The translations under genes and the position numbers were made by a program. The notes beneath the pieces were generated by a model. That model ran no database searches and was not told where the DNA came from. It saw only the letters and a list, made by a program, of their open reading frames with translations. Below, one piece after another: positions 17,129 through 24,433 of a stretch of 64,000 bases of DNA (its first letter is position 1; every line of letters starts with the position of its first letter). This stretch comes from Pseudonocardia petroleophila (GTDB lineage Bacteria; Actinomycetota; Actinomycetes; Mycobacteriales; Pseudonocardiaceae), in the NCBI RefSeq assembly GCF_014235185.1, contig NZ_CP060131.1, positions 6,426,140 to 6,490,139 on the forward strand, written 5' to 3'.

Positions 17129-17442
17129 GCACACGGATACCCGGCGGTGGCCGTGGCGGGCCGCGCGGGCTCCCGTCACACGACCCGACCGTGCCGGTGG
17201 GCGGGCACCGACCGCAGCCGTGACGGCCGAGCGGAACTCCGTTGCTGTTCCCGGCGGTCCGCACGGCAACCCGGTTCCGTTCACGCAGGACGGCGGGGCA
17301 GCGAACAGCACCGGGCGGCAGGCAACAGCGCCACGGCGGGCGGCGGCGGTGCAGGGCGCGTGCAGAGGGCGGCGCAAGGCGCGGTGCAGGGCACGGCGCG
17401 ATGCAGGGGGCCGCTCCTCCGGTGGGGACCGGGCTCGGCTGA
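17129..17442. other. Intergenic region between convergent lctP and HNH genes
   Basis: 314 bases with no convincing gene. The second half is made of short imperfect GC-rich duplications (for example GCGGTGCAGGGC near 17347 and 17391). Only weak hairpins are seen near 17185-17215; no clear terminator or RNA gene. Confidence 0.6.
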
Positions 17443-18738
17443 TCAGCGGTGGTCGTGGGGTTCGGTGCGGTAGGTGTGCCCGGTCGGGGTGGTCCACTCC
17501 AGTGACCGGTCCGGGTGCAGGGTGACCTGCCAGCCGGGTTGTTCCTTGAGGTCGTGGTGGGCGGTGCACAGGCAGGCCAGGTTGTCCTCCGACGTGGTCC
17601 CGCCGTCCGCCCAGGCGATGACGTGGTCGAGTTCGCAGGTGGTCGCGGCCCGGCGGCAGCCCGGGGCCCGACAGGTCACGTCCCGGGCCCGGACGTGGTC
17701 GGCCAACGCGGCGGGTGGTCGGTAGGTGGCGCGGCCGTGATCGAGCACCGCGCCCGAGAGCGGGTCGGTGACCAGGCGCCGCCACACCGCGTCGGCGGCG
17801 ATGTCGCGGGCCAGGTGGGCGGGGATCGGGCCGTACCCGGTGATCTCGCACGGCCCCTCATCCGCCCCGATCAACGTGGAGTAGGGGACCACGACGGTGA
17901 TCAACGGCTTCCCCGGTGTCACCGGAGCCACGACCGTCGGGTCCGCGGTGGGGTCGCGGATGACCAGCTTCCCGGTGAGTGCGGCGGCGGCGAGGTCGGC
18001 ACGGCGCTGGTCCAGCGTCCGCGGGTCGTCGGCGCCCATGCCGCGGGCCAGACGGGTCAGCCACTGGAACGACGACGCGGCGTCCGGGGCGGACATCCGC
18101 GCCCACACCGTCGCCATCCCGTCCTCACCCGGGAACACGTCCACCCGGCGTTCCTTCCGTGCCGCCTGATGACGTTCCGCGGCCCCGTCCGGGTCGACGG
18201 TGAGGATCGCCCGGCGCAGCGCCGCGGACAACTGCGCCCACGTCTGACCGGGCGCCGCAGGCAGCACCCGCTCCTGCACCGCGGCCGCGTGAAGGTCGGA
18301 CAGGACCGCGAGCCGGTCCAGGATCAACCGCACCCTCGGCACATCGAGCCGGCCTGCTTCCAGGAGGTCTCTGGTCGGGCGCAGCACCCCGTCGAGCCGG
18401 ATCGCCTGCGCCAACCGCACCTCACCGGCCCCCGGCGACAAGGTCAACGCCATGGCCACCTCGGGCCCGGCCCACTCCCGCGCCGGGACCGCAGCGGTCA
18501 CCGGCCGGATGGATCCGTCCCCGCCCCGCCGGGAGAACTCGGCGAGAACGGCGAACTGGCGGGCCGCAGCCCAGGAGACCATCGACTCGAACCCGACCAC
18601 GGCATCCACCAGATCGGCGTCGGACAACAGCGTGAGATCGCTGGTGGTGAGATCGAGTTCGAGCCCGAGGACACCGGACGGAACCGGATCGGGCACGACT
18701 CCCTGTGGAGGATCGGGATCGAGAACGGAGGGGAACAT
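17443..18738 (-). CDS. DUF222 / HNH endonuclease-domain protein (13E12 repeat family)
   Basis: 431 residues. The long N-terminal part is DUF222 (VDAVVGFESMVSWAAARQFA through LDQRRADLAAAAL). The C-terminus is an HNH domain: CRAPGC, then CELDHVIAWADGG, EDNLACLCTAHHDLK. All HNH ligand and catalytic positions look intact. This family exists in many copies per actinobacterial genome and is suspected to be mobile-associated, but its biological role is unknown. The ATG lies 7 bases behind a perfect-looking TAGAAT -10 hexamer, so it is probably leaderless. It stands alone. Confidence 0.9.
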   Translation of the reverse strand: MFPSVLDPDPPQGVVPDPVPSGVLGLELDLTTSDLTLLSDADLVDAVVGFESMVSWAAARQFAVLAEFSRRGGDGSIRPVTAAVPAREWAGPEVAMALTLSPGAGEVRLAQAIRLDGVLRPTRDLLEAGRLDVPRVRLILDRLAVLSDLHAAAVQERVLPAAPGQTWAQLSAALRRAILTVDPDGAAERHQAARKERRVDVFPGEDGMATVWARMSAPDAASSFQWLTRLARGMGADDPRTLDQRRADLAAAALTGKLVIRDPTADPTVVAPVTPGKPLITVVVPYSTLIGADEGPCEITGYGPIPAHLARDIAADAVWRRLVTDPLSGAVLDHGRATYRPPAALADHVRARDVTCRAPGCRRAATTCELDHVIAWADGGTTSEDNLACLCTAHHDLKEQPGWQVTLHPDRSLEWTTPTGHTYRTEPHDHR

Positions 18739-18745
18739 GCGTTCG

Positions 18746-18751
18746 ATTCTA
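18746..18751 (-). promoter_or_regulatory. -10 element (TAGAAT) for leaderless HNH gene
   Basis: Minus-strand TAGAAT, 7 bases before the ATG at 18738; the closest match to a housekeeping -10 among the sites listed here. Confidence 0.5.
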
Positions 18752-18844
18752 TCGGTCTGACGTGCGCAGAACTACGAATCGACCGAAGAAAGGTGCAGCA
18801 GCACACGTAACCACGGGACCCGGACCGGAAGCACCGATGTCCAC

Positions 18845-19819
18845 CTAACGGGAGAAGTGCTCCCACCCCGCCGGCCCACCCTCATAGGGCCGCCCGTCCA
18901 CCAGAACAGCAGCGGCCCCGGCCCGCACCTCCCCGATCACCAGCCATCCCTCCGGAACGGAACCGGGGAAGGCGGCGGCGAGGGCGTGGTCCTCCCCGCC
19001 GGTCAGGATCCAGTGCAGGGGGTCCACGCCGAGGGCCTGCCCCACGTCGGCCAACCGCCCGGTCACCGAGAACGCCGCGGACCGCACGTCCACCACCACC
19101 CCCGACGCCACGGCGACGTGCCCCAGATCGGCCAGCAGCCCGTCCGACACGTCGATCATCGCCGTGGCCCCGGCCCGCGCCGCCTGCGGACCGGCCGCGT
19201 ACGGCGGCTCCGGCACCCGGTGCGCCCCGACGACCGCCACCGGCGACCGGAACCCCCGCCCGAGCACCGCGAGACCTGCCGCCGACCACCCCAGCCGCCC
19301 CGCCACCGCGAGCACGTCTCCCGGCCGGGCCCCGCTGCGCGTGACGGGATCGAGCCCGTCCAGCGACCCGAGGGCGGTCACGGACAGCACCAGCTGCGCC
19401 GACGCGGCGACGTCGCCGCCCACCACCCCGGCCCCGGCCGCCTCGGCCTCGGCCCACAGCCCGTCGGTGAGCCCCTGCAGCAGCTCGACGTCGGTGTCGG
19501 CCGGGCAGGCCAGCCCCACCAGCAGCGCCGTCGGCACCGCCCCCATCGCCGCGACGTCGGCCAGGTTGGCCGCGGCCGCCTTGCGCCCCACCTGCTCGGG
19601 CGTCGACCAGTCCATCCGGAAGTGCACGCCCTCGACCAGCACGTCGGTGCACGCGACGACCCGCCCGTCGGGCGCCGCGACCACCGCGGCGTCGTCCCCG
19701 GGACCCAGCAGCGTCGACGCCGGCTGCGTCCGGCCGGCCGTCACGCTCGCGATCAGGCCGAACTCACCGAGTGAAGCAAGGGTGATCTTCTTCTCCGCAG
19801 GGGTCGACGATGTGGGCAA
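18845..19819 (-). CDS. thiL: Thiamine-monophosphate kinase
   Basis: 324 residues. ThiL phosphorylates thiamine monophosphate to thiamine diphosphate, the last step of cofactor synthesis. The N-terminus has GEFGLIASV and the Mg/ATP loop GPGDDAAVV. Further family segments are TDVLVEGVHFR, KAAAANLADVAAMGA, GGDVAAS, MIDVSDGLLADL and TGGEDHAL. The start is TTG at 19819, supported by GGAGGAG 6 bases upstream. Divergent from the Lrp-type gene. Confidence 0.95.
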   Translation of the reverse strand: MPTSSTPAEKKITLASLGEFGLIASVTAGRTQPASTLLGPGDDAAVVAAPDGRVVACTDVLVEGVHFRMDWSTPEQVGRKAAAANLADVAAMGAVPTALLVGLACPADTDVELLQGLTDGLWAEAEAAGAGVVGGDVAASAQLVLSVTALGSLDGLDPVTRSGARPGDVLAVAGRLGWSAAGLAVLGRGFRSPVAVVGAHRVPEPPYAAGPQAARAGATAMIDVSDGLLADLGHVAVASGVVVDVRSAAFSVTGRLADVGQALGVDPLHWILTGGEDHALAAAFPGSVPEGWLVIGEVRAGAAAVLVDGRPYEGGPAGWEHFSR

Positions 19820-19910
19820 CGGGGTCTCCTCCGGTACGTTCGGCGTCCGACCTTCCTCCCCACGGACGGTCCCGGACGTAGTCAGAGCTCAGTGGAAGGG
19901 GCACGACGTG

Positions 19911-20147
19911 GTGCAGGCGTACATCTTGGTCCAGACCGAGGTCGGGAAGGCCGCGGCCGTGGCCTCCTCGATCGCCGGGATCACCGGGGTGATCTCGGCG
20001 GAGGACGTCACCGGGCCCTACGACGTCATCGTGCGCGCGGAGGCCGACGATGTCGACCTCCTCGGGCAGCTCGTCGTCGCACAGGTGCAGGGCGTCAACG
20101 GGATCACCCGGACGCTCACGTGCCCGGTGGTCCACCTGGCCGGCTGA
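19911..20147 (+). CDS. Stand-alone Lrp/AsnC ligand-binding (RAM) domain protein
   Basis: 78 residues with no DNA-binding domain: only the alpha/beta sandwich of Lrp/AsnC regulators (VQAYILVQTEVGKA, GPYDVIVRAEADD, VNGITRTLTC). Such proteins form dimers or higher oligomers and may bind amino acids or partner with full-length Lrp proteins. The position between thiL and a DUF3515 gene is common in actinobacteria. Two GTG codons stand in tandem (19908 and 19911); GGAAGGGG upstream fits either. Confidence 0.85.
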   Translation: MQAYILVQTEVGKAAAVASSIAGITGVISAEDVTGPYDVIVRAEADDVDLLGQLVVAQVQGVNGITRTLTCPVVHLAG

Positions 20148-20155
20148 GCATCCCG

Positions 20156-20713
20156 GTGCCCGCCGCCACCCGTCCGCCGCTGCCGGTCCTCATCGCGATC
20201 GCGCTGCCGGTGCTGCTCGCCGTGGTGGTGGCGGGCATCGGGATCACGGCCCGCTTCGCCGGGTCCGAGACCCCCGCGCCCGACACCACGCCGCTGGCCA
20301 CTCCCCCCGTCGACGCACCCGACGCCGCGGGCCCGGAGTGCACCTCGCTGCTCGCGAACCTCGACGGCGACCTCCCGTCCGGCGACGCGACCCTCCCCGT
20401 CCGCGCCCTCGCCGATCCCGCTCCGGACGGCGTCCGCGCCTGGGCGGCCGCGCCGCGCCCGGTCGTGCTGCGCTGCGGGCTGCCGCGGCCGCAGGAGCTG
20501 ACGCCGACCTCGGCGCTGCTCGAGATCGACGGCGTCCAGTGGCTGCAGCTCGACGACGGCGTGCCGGAGCCGGTGATCGTCAGCTACGTGGCCGTCGACC
20601 GGCCCGTCTACGTCGTGCTGACCACGCCCGTCGACGCGGGCAGCGGCCCGCTGCAGGCCGTGTCCGACGTGGTGCGGGACACACTGCCCGCCACCCCCGT
20701 CGTGGTCCGGTAG
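20156..20713 (+). CDS. DUF3515 membrane-anchored protein
   Basis: 185 residues from GTG 20156, 8 bases after the Lrp-type stop. One N-terminal membrane segment (VLIAIALPVLLAVVVAGIGI) is followed by an extracytoplasmic domain. Conserved Cys-containing segments, GPECTSLLANL and VVLRCGLP, probably form a disulfide. The DUF3515 pattern continues with IDGVQWLQL and RPVYVVLTTP. Function unknown; conserved near ddl and thiL. Confidence 0.85.
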   Translation: MPAATRPPLPVLIAIALPVLLAVVVAGIGITARFAGSETPAPDTTPLATPPVDAPDAAGPECTSLLANLDGDLPSGDATLPVRALADPAPDGVRAWAAAPRPVVLRCGLPRPQELTPTSALLEIDGVQWLQLDDGVPEPVIVSYVAVDRPVYVVLTTPVDAGSGPLQAVSDVVRDTLPATPVVVR

Positions 20714-20721
20714 GGGCGTTC

Positions 20722-20727
20722 TACGCT
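20722..20727 (+). promoter_or_regulatory. -10-like element (TACGCT) for leaderless dtxR-family gene
   Basis: TACGCT, 6 bases before the ATG at 20734, in the 20-base gap after the DUF3515 stop. Confidence 0.45.
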
Positions 20728-20733
20728 CGACGC

Positions 20734-21399
20734 ATGGTGACGATGTCCCGGGCCACCGAGGACTACCTCAAGGCGATCTACACGCTCGCCCATCACGGGG
20801 GCCCCGTCACCACCAGCACGCTCGCCCACGAGCTGGGGGTCTCGTCGCCGTCGGTGTCGGCGATGCTCAAGCGCCTGGAGGACGGCGCGCTGCTCGACCG
20901 GCCCGACCACCGCACCGTCGCCCTCACCGCCGCGGGCGAGCAGGCGGCGCTGCGGGTCGTGCGGCGCCACCGGCTGCTGGAGACCTTCCTCGCGCAGGTC
21001 CTCGACGTGCCGTGGGACGAGGTGCACGCCGAGGCCGAGCTCCTCGAGCACGCGCTGTCCGAGCGGCTGGAGGACCGGATCGACGCCGCGCTCGGCCACC
21101 CCACCCACGATCCGCACGGCGACCCGATCCCGCCCCGCGACGGCCCGCACGTCGAGGTACGCGGCACGCCGCTGGACGCGGTGCCCGCGGGGTCGCGGTT
21201 CCGCGTCGAACGGGTGTCCGACCGCGACAGCGCCGCCCTGCGCTACCTGGGCGGCCTGGGCATCGTCCCCGGGGCGGAGCTGACGGTCGAGGAGCAGGCG
21301 CCGTTCGGCGGCCCGCACTGGGTCCGCGTCGGCGACGACCGGCACGCGCTCGGCCCGACCCTGACCCAGCTCGTCCACGGGCACGTCGTCTCGTCGTGA
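20734..21399 (+). CDS. DtxR/MntR-family metal-dependent repressor
   Basis: 221 residues. N-terminal winged helix (SRATEDYLKAIYTLAHHGGP; LGVSSPSVSAMLKRLED), then the dimerisation/metal domain (RRHRLLETFLAQVLDVPWDEVHAEAELLEHALS) with the usual His and Glu ligands, and a C-terminal FeoA/SH3-like domain. The family senses Mn2+ or Fe2+. Directly downstream lies the remnant of an NRAMP manganese transporter, so this was probably a manganese-responsive MntR. If so, it has lost its neighbouring target. Probably leaderless. Confidence 0.9.
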   Translation: MVTMSRATEDYLKAIYTLAHHGGPVTTSTLAHELGVSSPSVSAMLKRLEDGALLDRPDHRTVALTAAGEQAALRVVRRHRLLETFLAQVLDVPWDEVHAEAELLEHALSERLEDRIDAALGHPTHDPHGDPIPPRDGPHVEVRGTPLDAVPAGSRFRVERVSDRDSAALRYLGGLGIVPGAELTVEEQAPFGGPHWVRVGDDRHALGPTLTQLVHGHVVSS

Positions 21400-21444
21400 G
21401 ACACCTCTTGTCGACGTGATCAGGCCCGCCTGACGTCCCGCTTC

Positions 21445-21662
21445 ATGGTGACGACGGCCCGCGGCGGTGACGGCACGCCGTCGCCGTCGGTGCAGGAGAT
21501 GCGGCGCAGGCCCGGGCTGCGCGGACGGCTGGCGTTCTTCGGGCCGGCGTTCGTCGCGAGCTCGTCAACCGCCGCGCCACCACCGCGGTCGCCGGGCTGG
21601 CCGCCCTGGTGATCATCGGGCTGAACGGGTTCCTGATCTGGCAGACGGTGACCGGCGGCTAG
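21445..21662 (+). pseudogene. mntH: Deletion remnant of NRAMP manganese transporter mntH
   Basis: The first part (21445 to about 21546) reads as a typical MntH N-terminus ending in GRLAFFGPAFVA, where intact proteins continue AAIAYVDPGN. In the next frame the sequence then jumps straight to a typical MntH C-terminus, ELVNRRATTAVAGLAALVI followed by IGLNGFLIWQTVTGG and a TAG. About 1.1 kb coding for nearly all membrane segments is gone, and the join at about 21540-21550 also shifts the frame. The DtxR/MntR gene just upstream supports the identity. The two end fragments are each recognisable family sequence; the extent of the deletion is inferred from normal family length (about 410 residues). 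Confidence 0.8.
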
Positions 21663-22747
21663 CGCAGGCCGGTGCCCCGGGCGAGCGCGGTCTCGACCAG
21701 CGTGGACAGCAGGGCCGGGTAGTCGAGGCCGGTGACGGCCCAGACCCGCGGGAACATCGAGATCGGCGTGAAGCCGGGCATGGTGTTGACCTCGTTGACG
21801 GTCAGCTCGCCGTCGGCGCCCACGAAGAAGTCGACGCGGGCGAGGCCCTGGCCGTCGAGCGCGCGGAAGGCGGCGACCGCCATCTCGCGGACGCGGTCGG
21901 CGACGTCGTCGTCGAGCTTGGCCGGGATGTCGAACTCGCAGACGTCGTCGAGGTACTTGGCGTCGAAGTCGTACCACTCCGCGTCGCCGACGATCCGGAT
22001 CTCGGCCGCGACGCTCGCGCGGACCGAGCCGTCGGGGAGCTCCAGCACCCCGACCTCCACCTCGCGCCCGACAACCGCGGCCTCCACCAGCACCTTCGGG
22101 TCGTGCTCGCGGGCCGTCGCGATCGCCGTGTCGAGGTCGGCCCAGTCGGTGACGCGGGTGATCCCGACCGACGAGCCCGCCCGGGCCGGCTTCACGAACG
22201 CCGGCAGCCCGACGCGCTCGCGCTGCTCCGCCGTCAGCGTCGCCGTGCCCGGCCGAAGCACGACGACGGTGCCGATCGGCAGGCCGTCGGCGGCGAGGAG
22301 CTTCTTGGTGAACTCCTTGTCCATGCCCGCCGCGCTCGCCAGCACCCCGGCGCCGACGTAGGGCAGGCCCGCCATCTCCAGCAGCCCCTGGATCGTGCCG
22401 TCCTCGCCGTAGGGCCCGTGCAGGACGGGGAACACGACGTCGACGCCGGAGAACACCTCGCCGGCGCGGTCGGGGTCGAGGACGACCAGGCCGCCGCGGG
22501 TGGGGTCACCGGGCAGGGCCAGCGCGGTGCGGGAGCCGTCGACCGACGGCAGCGCGCGGCCGGAGATCGCCAGCTCGCGGACGTCGTCGGTGCCCAGGAC
22601 CCAGGCCCCGTCCGGGGTGATCCCGACGGGGACGACCTCGAACCGCTCGGGGTCGAGGTGGGCCAGCACGCTGCCCGCGGACACGCACGAGATCGCGTGC
22701 TCGCTGCTGCGCCCGCCGAACACCACCGCCACCCGGACCCTGGTCAT
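21659..22747 (-). CDS. ddl: D-alanine--D-alanine ligase
   Basis: 362 residues, ATP-grasp ligase making the D-Ala-D-Ala dipeptide of peptidoglycan. Seen: VAVVFGGRSSEHAISCVSA at the N-terminus, HGPYGEDGTIQGLLEMAG, PYVGAGVLASAAGMDK, FVKPARAGSSVGI (the ATP loop), and RVDFFVGADG followed by NEVNTMPGFT. Length and motifs are normal. The ATG is preceded by a TACCCT hexamer 8 bases away and no clear ribosome site. Its stop codon overlaps the end of the mntH remnant. Confidence 0.95.
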   Translation of the reverse strand: MTRVRVAVVFGGRSSEHAISCVSAGSVLAHLDPERFEVVPVGITPDGAWVLGTDDVRELAISGRALPSVDGSRTALALPGDPTRGGLVVLDPDRAGEVFSGVDVVFPVLHGPYGEDGTIQGLLEMAGLPYVGAGVLASAAGMDKEFTKKLLAADGLPIGTVVVLRPGTATLTAEQRERVGLPAFVKPARAGSSVGITRVTDWADLDTAIATAREHDPKVLVEAAVVGREVEVGVLELPDGSVRASVAAEIRIVGDAEWYDFDAKYLDDVCEFDIPAKLDDDVADRVREMAVAAFRALDGQGLARVDFFVGADGELTVNEVNTMPGFTPISMFPRVWAVTGLDYPALLSTLVETALARGTGLR

Positions 22748-22755
22748 GGGGCCCG

Positions 22756-22761
22756 AGGGTA
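22756..22761 (-). promoter_or_regulatory. -10-like element (TACCCT) before ddl
   Basis: Minus-strand TACCCT, 8 bases before the ATG at 22747; the leader would be very short or absent. Confidence 0.35.
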
Positions 22762-22805
22762 GGCCGGACGCGCTTCCGCACCGGGATCGGGGGCGGCGGC
22801 GGGGG

Positions 22806-23699
22806 TCAGGGCGCGAAGCGCCGTTCCAGGTCGCGGACCTCGGGCAGGCCGATGAGGTCGGTGAAGCCGTCGAAGGTCGGCAGGTCGGGCAGGGTCGCGG
22901 CGGGGGTGCCGTCGCGGTGCAGCGTCCGCAGGAACGCCTGGATGCCCGCGGTGGCCGCGAGCAGCGTGCCGATCGGGTAGAGCACGAGCGAGAAGCCCAG
23001 CTCGCGGATCCGGTCGAGCGGGATCGGCGGGGTGCGCCCGCCCTCGGCCCAGTTGAACACCAGCGGGGCGACGCCCTTCAGCTCGGTCGCCACCCGCTCG
23101 ATGTCGGCGTCGCTCACGGGAGCCTCGACGAACAGCACGTCGGCCCCCGCCTCGGCGTAGGCACGGGCGCGGGCGATCGCCGCGTCCAGCCCCTCGACGG
23201 CGGCGGAGTCGGTGCGGGCGATGAGCAGGAAGTCGGGGTCGTGCCGGGCCGCGACGGCCGCGCGGATCTTGCCCGCCATCTCCTCGACGCCGATCACGGC
23301 CTTGCCGCTCATGTGCCCGCACTTCTTCGGCATCACCTGGTCCTCCAGGTGGATGCCGGCGACCCCGGCCTGCTCGTAGAGCTGCACGGTGCGCACGACG
23401 TTGATCGCGTTGCCGTAGCCGGTGTCGGCGTCGGCGATCACCGGCACGTCGACGGCCGCGACGATCCGCCGCGCGTTGTCGACCATCTCGGTCCCGGTCA
23501 GCAGCCCGACGTCGGGCCGCCCCACCAGCGAGGCCGTGGTGCCGAACCCGGTCATGTAGACGACGTCGAACCCGGCCTGCTCGACGAGCCGCGCCGACAG
23601 CGCGTCGTAGGCGCCGGGGGCGACGAGCGTGCCGGGCGCGGCGAGCAGCTCACGGAGCCGCGCGCGGGGCGCACTCGGTCGCGACAACAGATCTCCCAC
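22806..23699 (-). CDS. Isocitrate lyase / PEP mutase-family enzyme
   Basis: 297 residues from the GTG at 23699, chosen because GAAGGA lies 6 bases upstream; a longer open frame exists but has no such signal. It is a TIM-barrel enzyme of the ICL/PEPM family. The Mg site ADADTGYGN is at residues 89-97, and PKKCGH (124-129) carries the catalytic Cys typical of isocitrate and 2-methylisocitrate lyases, followed by DFLLIARTDS. Methylisocitrate lyase, dimethylmalate lyase or oxaloacetate hydrolase are all possible. It is divergent from the GntR-hyu operon, and the gap holds two like sites, so the same regulator may control both. Confidence 0.88.
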   Translation of the reverse strand: MGDLLSRPSAPRARLRELLAAPGTLVAPGAYDALSARLVEQAGFDVVYMTGFGTTASLVGRPDVGLLTGTEMVDNARRIVAAVDVPVIADADTGYGNAINVVRTVQLYEQAGVAGIHLEDQVMPKKCGHMSGKAVIGVEEMAGKIRAAVAARHDPDFLLIARTDSAAVEGLDAAIARARAYAEAGADVLFVEAPVSDADIERVATELKGVAPLVFNWAEGGRTPPIPLDRIRELGFSLVLYPIGTLLAATAGIQAFLRTLHRDGTPAATLPDLPTFDGFTDLIGLPEVRDLERRFAP

Positions 23700-23717
23700 G
23701 TGCTTCCTTCCGCCGAA

Positions 23718-23727
23718 TGTATGCAAA
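23718..23727 (-). promoter_or_regulatory. Candidate GntR operator half, site 1
   Basis: Minus-strand TTTGCATACA, 19-28 bases upstream of the ICL-family gene. It matches site 2 at 9 of 10 positions, in the opposite orientation. Confidence 0.5.
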
Positions 23728-23767
23728 GTAACCCCGAAGCCTGGACGAGGGAACCTCCACGTCCTAG

Positions 23768-23777
23768 TTTGCACACA
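23768..23777 (+). promoter_or_regulatory. Candidate GntR operator half, site 2
   Basis: TTTGCACACA, 21-30 bases upstream of the GntR gene. Together with site 1 it is the AT-richest part of this divergent promoter region. Confidence 0.5.
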
Positions 23778-23797
23778 ATCTCGCGACAGGAGGTCGG

Positions 23798-24433
23798 GTG
23801 ACCCGGGCATCGGAACGCGCCACCGGCGCCGTGCGGGAGCTGATCCTGCGCGGGGAGTTCGCGGCCGGTGCGCGGCTCGGCGAGGTCGAGCTGGCCGAGC
23901 GCCTGGGCGTCAGCCGCACCCCCGTCCGCGAGGCGCTGGCCCGCCTGGCGTCGGAGGGGCTGGTCGAGATCGTGCCCAACCGGGGGGCGCGGGTCAGCAG
24001 CTGGACGGTCGCCGAGCTGGAGGAGGTGTTCGACCTGCGCGCCGCCCTCGAGCCCCGGCTCACCGCGCTGGCCGTCCCGAACGCGGGCCCGGCCGACGTC
24101 GACGCGCTCGACGACCTCGCCCACCGCATGCTCGACGCCGAACTGGACGACCTCGTCCCGCTCAACCGCGCGTTCCACGGCCGGCTCGTGGAGCTGGCCG
24201 CGCACCCGGCGCTGGCAGGTGCGCTCGCCGGGGCGGTCCACGCCCCGATCGTGCTCCGCAACTTCCACGCCTACGACGACGCGTCGCTGCGTCGCAGCCT
24301 CGCCCACCACGTCGAGATCGTCGCCGCGGTGCGCGCCGGTGATCCCGTCTGGGCGCAGGCCGTCATGACCGCACACATCCACAACGCCCGGGCCGTGATG
24401 GTCCGAACCGCCCGTGAGCAGGAGGATTCATGA
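23798..24433 (+). CDS. GntR-family regulator with FCD domain
   Basis: 211 residues. Winged helix at residues 5-70 (LAERLGVSRTPVREALARLASEGLVEI, the FadR subfamily signature) and a C-terminal all-helical FCD ligand domain. The FCD domain has FHGRLVELA and AHHVEIVAAVRAGD, whose histidines usually bind a metal next to a carboxylate ligand. GTG start 5 bases after a good AGGAGG. It overlaps hyuA by ATGA, so it is co-transcribed with the genes it probably controls. Confidence 0.92.
   Translation: MTRASERATGAVRELILRGEFAAGARLGEVELAERLGVSRTPVREALARLASEGLVEIVPNRGARVSSWTVAELEEVFDLRAALEPRLTALAVPNAGPADVDALDDLAHRMLDAELDDLVPLNRAFHGRLVELAAHPALAGALAGAVHAPIVLRNFHAYDDASLRRSLAHHVEIVAAVRAGDPVWAQAVMTAHIHNARAVMVRTAREQEDS

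Noticed and set aside
17129..17442. Small genes in the gap between lctP and the HNH gene
   Set aside because: Short open frames there have no ribosome sites and consist of low-complexity Arg/Gly/Ala codons from local GC-rich duplications.
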